Origin: Dehalococcoidia bacterium
GTDB taxonomy: Bacteria > Chloroflexota > Dehalococcoidia > Tepidiformales > Tepidiformaceae
NCBI GenBank assembly: GCA_020853755.1
Contig: JADYYG010000012.1
Location: 1-35,069 of the forward strand
Length of the DNA stretch: 35,069 nucleotides
Reading direction: 5' to 3'
The stretch's first letter is position 1. Every line of letters begins with the position of its first letter. Made by a program: the position numbers and the translations under genes. Under the pieces are notes generated by a model. That model saw only the letters and a program-made list of their open reading frames with translations, had not been told where the DNA came from and did no database searches. Below, piece by piece: positions 31,078 through 35,069 of this stretch.

Positions 31078-32928
31078 CTACCGGGGCTCCGGGGTCGAAC
31101 CGCCAGCGGCGTCAGCTTCGACGTACACCCAGCGGTCGCGGTCGGCGTAATGCAGGGTTCCGCCGCGCACCGCGGCGTTGCGGAGCACCTGTGTGTAAGC
31201 CGCCATCGAGACCCCGTGCGGGTTGAGCCGCAACGCCTCGTCGATGACGGGCGTGATACGAGACGCGTCGGCGTGCAGCCCAATCCGCGCGGTGGCAAGG
31301 CCGATTGCGTCGCCTGACGTGAAGCCGAAGTCCGTCTCCAGCTCGGTGAACGCCTCCTCGGCGTCTCGCAGGCGTCCGGGTGGGCCATCGACGCCGGCAG
31401 CCAGCAGCGAGCGCGCGTAGTCGGTCGCGTAGCGCCGTTCCAGCGGCATCAAGGTGTTCGCTTCGGAGTAATCTGCGGCGGCCGCGTCGAACTTTTTCGC
31501 GGCGTAGTTGTCCCACGCCCGGTTCGCCCGGTAGTCGGCCACGACCATGCGCGTGGCGAGGAAGAAGGCTGCGATGACGGCCGGGGCGACCAGTACGGCG
31601 CGCAACGCCACCGGCGTCAGCGCGAACCTCCCGGACGGCAGCCGGCGTCCTTCCGCTGCGAAGCCACCGAGGACCACGAAGAACGCCGCGTGTGCCGCCA
31701 GCGAAACCGGGTTGAGCAGCGTGAGTGCGCCGTACGCGGCCAGCGCCGCCCACGCCCAGGGCGCGGTCGAAGGCTCGTCGGCGGCATGGCGGCGGGCCTG
31801 CCTGACGCTGTTCGTGGAGGCGAGCACGACGAGTGCCGTGAAGGCTGCCAACGCCGGGATGCCGTAGTTCGCGGCAGTGTCGAGCACGAGGTTGTGGCTG
31901 CTCTGGGCCACGAGGTCGTAGCTTTCGTACGCCCCGCCGAGGTCCGCCGGGCGATGCACGGGGAAGGCGAGGAAGAGGCCGTCAGGGCCTGCTCCGTGCA
32001 GCGGTTCGGCGCGAATCACGGCGAGCGTCCCTTCCCAGAGCGCCAGCCTGGTCGAACCGCCGGCGTCGGTCCCGGCAACGCCGCCCTGCACGCGCCCGGC
32101 GGTGCCGCCAAGGCTGCCGATCGCAAACGCGCAGACCGTTCCTGCGGCGAACCCGGCGAGAACCGCAGCGCCCGGCCGGGCAAGCGTCCGCCAGGGGTTT
32201 TTCGCGACCCACCAGGCCACAGGCACGAGCAGGACGAACAGGACCAGCGCTCCCAGCCCCGACCGGCTCTCGGCCTGAAGTGCGACGAAGCACACGGACC
32301 CGGTGATTGCCGCGGCGACGATTGGCCCGGTCCTTCCGCGCAGTTCGAACGCGACCGGGAGGGCCGCCAGCGCCACTACCGCGAACGCGGCAAGTTCGTT
32401 CGCGTTGCCGATGGTTCCAATCGCCCGTTCCGAGGTGTCGGTCCACCAGTCAACGGGGTCGAGGCCGAGTCCCTGGATGACGGTGTAGGCGAGCACGGCC
32501 AGCCCTCCGGCCAGCAGCGCGCGTTCGGCGAACCGGCTGCCGATCGCCCTCAGGTGCGCGCCGCCGAGGAAAAGCACGACGTACGCGAACTGCGTCACGA
32601 GTCCCTGGCGGTACTGGTAGACCCCGAGGACGCTCCCGCGAGGATCGAGGGCGAGCCACTCTGACACGACGACGAGAAAGAGCCAGACGCCGAGAGCGAT
32701 CCGTGCCGGGCGGGCTGCGGGCATCGGGAAACCCGCCAGGACGAGTCCGGCCAGGGTGAGGGCCGCAGCAACCGCCAGCCCGGCCTGCTTGATCAGCGTG
32801 AAGTCGTCATAAAGCTGGGGAATGAACGCTGCAGGGACGAGGGCCAGCGCCGTGGCTATCCCGGCGTAGACCAACTGGTTCGCGCCCTTCGAAAGAGCCT
32901 TCCCGCCGCGCGCACCCGCCATTCCCAT
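31078..32928 (-). CDS. O-antigen ligase / polymerase-like membrane protein with C-terminal TPR-like domain
   Basis: This 616-residue protein has about ten transmembrane segments followed by a soluble C-terminal region of about 150 residues. The Wzy/WaaL-type motifs are visible: IGTIGNANELAAF, ESRSGLGALVLF, a long outer loop with STRLALWEGTLAVIRAEPLHGAGPDG, and QSSHNLVLDTAANYG. The C-terminal part (FDAAAADYSEANTLMPLERRYATDYARSLL and the later helices) looks like tetratricopeptide repeats. Members transfer or polymerise glycans on lipid carriers at the outer face of the membrane. No other polysaccharide genes are in the window. The start at 32928 has no strong ribosome binding site. Confidence 0.85.
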   Translation of the reverse strand: MGMAGARGGKALSKGANQLVYAGIATALALVPAAFIPQLYDDFTLIKQAGLAVAAALTLAGLVLAGFPMPAARPARIALGVWLFLVVVSEWLALDPRGSVLGVYQYRQGLVTQFAYVVLFLGGAHLRAIGSRFAERALLAGGLAVLAYTVIQGLGLDPVDWWTDTSERAIGTIGNANELAAFAVVALAALPVAFELRGRTGPIVAAAITGSVCFVALQAESRSGLGALVLFVLLVPVAWWVAKNPWRTLARPGAAVLAGFAAGTVCAFAIGSLGGTAGRVQGGVAGTDAGGSTRLALWEGTLAVIRAEPLHGAGPDGLFLAFPVHRPADLGGAYESYDLVAQSSHNLVLDTAANYGIPALAAFTALVVLASTNSVRQARRHAADEPSTAPWAWAALAAYGALTLLNPVSLAAHAAFFVVLGGFAAEGRRLPSGRFALTPVALRAVLVAPAVIAAFFLATRMVVADYRANRAWDNYAAKKFDAAAADYSEANTLMPLERRYATDYARSLLAAGVDGPPGRLRDAEEAFTELETDFGFTSGDAIGLATARIGLHADASRITPVIDEALRLNPHGVSMAAYTQVLRNAAVRGGTLHYADRDRWVYVEADAAGGSTPEPR

Positions 32929-32973
32929 CCGGGCGAATGGTACGGTCGGGCGATCAGTGGCGCACGGACGGCG

Positions 32974-34002
32974 TTACGAACCCTTCGGGCGGGCCCACAT
33001 CACACGGGAGTCGATGGTGCGCTCCATCGTGTGTTCGACCGGTGCGAACCCGTGGCCCAGCCAGAACGGCGCGCCCGACGGATTTCCCGAGGCGAAATGG
33101 AGCGTGCAGGTTTCGTGCCCGGCCCGCCGCGCCCATTCCATCGAGTGGGCGAGCAGCCCTGCCCCAACGCCGCCGCCGCGGACGTCGTCGCTGACCACGC
33201 CTTCGAAGAGGTAGACGTCCGACGAGTGGTCAACAATCGGTGGCGTGAACCCGGGACGGAGGAACGTCTGCATCCCGACTGGACGGCCGTCTTCGTAGGC
33301 GACGAAGTAGGGCACGTCGGCGTTGCGGAGGGCCGCAACATTGAACTGGTGTGCCGCAGCGGCCGGGGCTTCGAGGATCGGCCAGAACATCGGCGCCTGC
33401 CAGTGCCACGCGTTCAGGTTGTCTGCGAGCGCCATCACGTCCTCGATGTCTTCCGGTGACGCGCGCTCGATGCGAATCGCCCGGGGTTTTGCGAGCGGTA
33501 CCGGGTTCGCGGTCGGGCGGGTGGCAGCGGTCATGTAGCGCCCGAACCCAAGGGTCACCCAGGCCTCCTGGAGTTCGGCGTCGCCGTGGGTTATCGAGAT
33601 GCGATGGGTGAAGAACCCGGCGTCGACCCATGTCCGCGCGAGTACCGCGTACAGAGCACGGAGGATGTTGAGTGCATCCTCTCCATCGGCGACGGCCTGG
33701 CTCTCCAACCCGCTCTGGATCGACTGAGGCGGGATGAACTGGGAGGCGAAGTCGGCCGGGCCGAGCAGCATGCGTTCGCCCGCGAGGAAACCAACGACGG
33801 CGCCGGCTCGCATCGCCACCTGCACATCGGCCCGGGGATTGGCCAGCAAACCGTCGACCATGGATCGCCAGGCGGCGGGTTCGCTGAGGTGTGCGGTCAG
33901 GGACGGAATGCGGGACCGATCACGGCGGTGGCGCTGTGCGAGCAAGTCACTCATCGCGGCGGCGTCACCGGGTGCGGCAAGGCGGGTTTGGATAGCGTTC
34001 AT
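32974..34002 (-). CDS. GNAT-family N-acetyltransferase, double-domain
   Basis: This 342-residue protein contains two GNAT-like halves. The N-terminal half opens TRLAAPGDAAAMSDLLAQRH and looks degenerate. The C-terminal half (from about residue 170, IRIERASPEDIEDVMALADN) carries the acetyl-CoA loop VVSDDVRGGGVGAGLLAHSMEWA and the HFASGNPSGAPFWLGHGFAP ending. Double GNAT proteins usually keep catalysis in one half and use the other for structure. The acceptor is unknown. The ATG at 34002 is preferred to an upstream start at 34050 because it directly opens the first strand and an AAAGG string lies before it. It is divergent from the small repeat protein at 34117. Confidence 0.82.
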   Translation of the reverse strand: MNAIQTRLAAPGDAAAMSDLLAQRHRRDRSRIPSLTAHLSEPAAWRSMVDGLLANPRADVQVAMRAGAVVGFLAGERMLLGPADFASQFIPPQSIQSGLESQAVADGEDALNILRALYAVLARTWVDAGFFTHRISITHGDAELQEAWVTLGFGRYMTAATRPTANPVPLAKPRAIRIERASPEDIEDVMALADNLNAWHWQAPMFWPILEAPAAAAHQFNVAALRNADVPYFVAYEDGRPVGMQTFLRPGFTPPIVDHSSDVYLFEGVVSDDVRGGGVGAGLLAHSMEWARRAGHETCTLHFASGNPSGAPFWLGHGFAPVEHTMERTIDSRVMWARPKGS

Positions 34003-34057
34003 GGGCGGCCTTTCGCTCAGGGTGAGGCCGCAAGGGTAAGGGCCGCCCAAATTTCCC

Positions 34058-34075
34058 TGTTTCGCGCTTGTTTCG
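34058..34075 (+). repeat. Direct repeat TGTTTCG with 11-base period in a divergent promoter region
   Basis: TGTTTCG occurs at 34058-34064 and again at 34069-34075, one helical turn apart, in the 114-base gap between the divergent GNAT and repeat-protein genes. TATGTTACATT follows. The spacing suits two half-sites read from one face of the DNA, or part of a promoter for the plus-strand gene. Confidence 0.35.
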
Positions 34076-34116
34076 GGTATGTTACATTCTCGTTAATTCC
34101 TCAGTGGGAGAGAAGC

Positions 34117-34425
34117 ATGAGCACGGAAGCAGTCATGGACCCCGAAGCCGGCGTGAAGCAGGCGAGCGCTCGCCTCTATGAGGCGATGACCCACCACTAC
34201 GGCCCGCTCGACCTTTCGGCGCACCAGCCACTGGTCAAGGCGATCTCCGAATACGGCCAGCGCAGCCGCGAGCGTAACGAAGAGGGTGTGAAGACCGCCA
34301 GCGCCCACGTGTACGAGGCGCTCACGAGCCACTTCGGCCCCCGTGACCTCGCGGCGAACGACCCGGTGGTCATCGCCCTTGCGGAATACGGCCAGGCCTG
34401 CCGGGACGCGGGCCTCAAGGCGTAG
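34117..34425 (+). CDS. Small protein made of two tandem 45-residue repeats
   Basis: This 102-residue protein consists of two copies of one unit: residues 12-56 (GVKQASARLYEAMTHHYGPLD...) and 57-101 (GVKTASAHVYEALTSHFGPRD...). Both copies keep G-V-K-x-A-S-A-x-x-Y-E-A-x-T-x-H-x-G-P-x-D-L and then E-Y-G-Q, about half identical. Each looks like a helix, a turn with Gly-Pro, and a second helix. I recognise no family; it has no signal or membrane segment, so it is probably cytoplasmic. A GGGAG site lies before the ATG, and a hairpin follows the stop codon, so it is a single-gene unit. The well-kept repeat implies that the protein is made and under selection. Confidence 0.8.
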   Translation: MSTEAVMDPEAGVKQASARLYEAMTHHYGPLDLSAHQPLVKAISEYGQRSRERNEEGVKTASAHVYEALTSHFGPRDLAANDPVVIALAEYGQACRDAGLKA

Positions 34426-34444
34426 TCCGTTCGAGGCAAGAGAA

Positions 34445-34468
34445 GAGGCGCCCATCGCTGGACGCCTC
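34445..34468. terminator. Hairpin between convergent genes, probably bidirectional
   Basis: Arms GAGGCG (34445-34450) and CGCCTC (34463-34468) with extra inner CC/GG pairing lie between the stop codons of the repeat protein and of the glycyl-tRNA synthetase. On the minus strand TTCTCTT follows; on the plus strand a GTTGTGG. The minus direction fits better. Confidence 0.5.
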
Positions 34469-34491
34469 GTTGTGGTGTGGCCCGCCGCTGA

Positions 34492-35069
34492 TTAACAGCC
34501 TGGGAGGCGTTCCCGCAACACGTCGAGCAGGTTGCTGATGGGCACGCGCACCTGTTCCTGCGAGTCACGGTCGCGGATGGTGACGGCGTCGTCGCCCGGT
34601 TCCCCGTTCTCGCCCACGGTCTGGAAGTCCACCGTCACGCAGAGCGGGGTGCCAATCTCGTCCTGCCGGCGGTAGCGTCGGCCGATGGACTGGGTTTCGT
34701 CGTACTGGGCCATGAAGGCCGGCCGCACCAGTTCGAAGACGCGCCGCGCGGTTGGGCGCAGCGCTTCGTTCTTCGAAAGCGGCAGGATAGCCACTTTGAT
34801 CGGCGCGATCGCGGGCTTGAATCGCAGGACGACGCGAGTCTCGCCCTTTTCGTCCAGTTCCTCGTCGTAGGCTTCGAGCATCGCCACTGCGAGGGTTCGC
34901 GTCAGGCCCGCCGCCGGTTCGATGACCCACGGGACGAGGTGTTGTTTGGTTTCCTCGTCGAAGTAGGTGATGGGCTTGCCGCTCTCGTTGCCGTGGGCGG
35001 TCAGGTCGAAGTCCGTGCGGGCCGCAATGCCCACGAGTTCGCCCCAGCCCCACGGGACGTCGTATTCGA
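34492..35069 (-). CDS. glyS: Glycyl-tRNA synthetase, C-terminal part (single-chain, alpha2 type)
   Basis: The window edge cuts this gene; 192 codons up to the stop are visible. The segment EYDVPWGWGELVGIAARTDFDLTAH, then KPITYFDEETKQHLVPWVIEPAAGLTRT, is the class II catalytic region (motif 3 area) of the homodimeric GlyRS. The C-terminal anticodon-binding domain (KPAIAPIKVAILPLSKNEALRP to the end) follows. The enzyme joins glycine to tRNA-Gly. The alpha2 type is used by Chloroflexota, Actinobacteria and archaea/eukaryotes, while most Gram-negative bacteria use the alpha2beta2 type. It is the first clearly conserved housekeeping gene at this end of the window. Confidence 0.93.
   Translation of the reverse strand, partial: EYDVPWGWGELVGIAARTDFDLTAHGNESGKPITYFDEETKQHLVPWVIEPAAGLTRTLAVAMLEAYDEELDEKGETRVVLRFKPAIAPIKVAILPLSKNEALRPTARRVFELVRPAFMAQYDETQSIGRRYRRQDEIGTPLCVTVDFQTVGENGEPGDDAVTIRDRDSQEQVRVPISNLLDVLRERLPGC

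Noticed and set aside
1..35069. A CRISPR array, insertion sequence or prophage.
   Set aside because: I saw no spaced direct repeats of the right length, no transposase, and no complete integrase; the only integrase-like piece is the uncertain 125-residue protein at 9681.

Overview
This is a GC-rich, densely packed bacterial window of about 35 kb. It reads as chromosomal DNA with no insertion sequence, complete integrase or CRISPR array. The mix of genes (ethylbenzene-dehydrogenase-like molybdoenzymes, paired CaiB/BaiF CoA-transferases, EthD proteins, split MaoC dehydratases, Ser/Thr/Pro-rich lipoproteins, a single-chain GlyRS) suggests Chloroflexota, perhaps a Dehalococcoidia/Tepidiforma-like lineage. 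That assignment is inference from gene style, not from a marker comparison.

Positions 1-10.9 kb form a run of minus-strand genes that looks catabolic and redox-related. In transcription order they are a nitroreductase-family flavoprotein behind a good sigma-70-type promoter, a small hypothetical protein, a double-EthD protein, a short-chain dehydrogenase and an alpha/beta hydrolase. A Crp/Fnr-type regulator follows, with a cysteine cluster at its C-terminus and a palindrome just upstream of it. Next come two adjacent paralogous molybdopterin catalytic subunits of the ethylbenzene dehydrogenase type, separated by a strong intrinsic terminator, and finally the start of a probable heme-b subunit cut by the window edge. 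Neither catalytic subunit has a Tat signal. This is the most unusual block of the window.

Positions 11-13.4 kb hold a lipoprotein gene coupled to an apparently truncated membrane-anchored ORF, then a divergent pair of membrane proteins with a repeated operator-like motif between them and a winged-helix regulator at the end of one arm. A tRNA-Lys follows. Positions 13.6-15.3 kb carry a lemA-htpX pair. Positions 15.4-19.1 kb carry a three-gene operon of a nitronate-monooxygenase-like flavoprotein and two CaiB/BaiF family III CoA-transferases.

Positions 19.2-31 kb are mostly housekeeping genes mixed with small secreted proteins: two small plus-strand genes, a membrane-anchored cyclophilin, murE, a Nudix CoA pyrophosphatase, a hypothetical protein translationally coupled to an APH-fold kinase (an arrangement like LvaA/LvaB), hisB, a radical SAM protein, a lipoprotein esterase, a zinc-ribbon RNase HI, a lipoprotein, two MaoC-type dehydratase subunits, tRNA-Val and a 5'-3' exonuclease. 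Positions 31-35 kb carry an O-antigen-ligase-like membrane protein, a GNAT acetyltransferase, a small protein made of two tandem repeats, and the 3' part of glycyl-tRNA synthetase.

Most genes are on the minus strand. Close spacing and start/stop overlaps (TGATG, ATGA, GTGA, TAATG) point to several translationally coupled operons.
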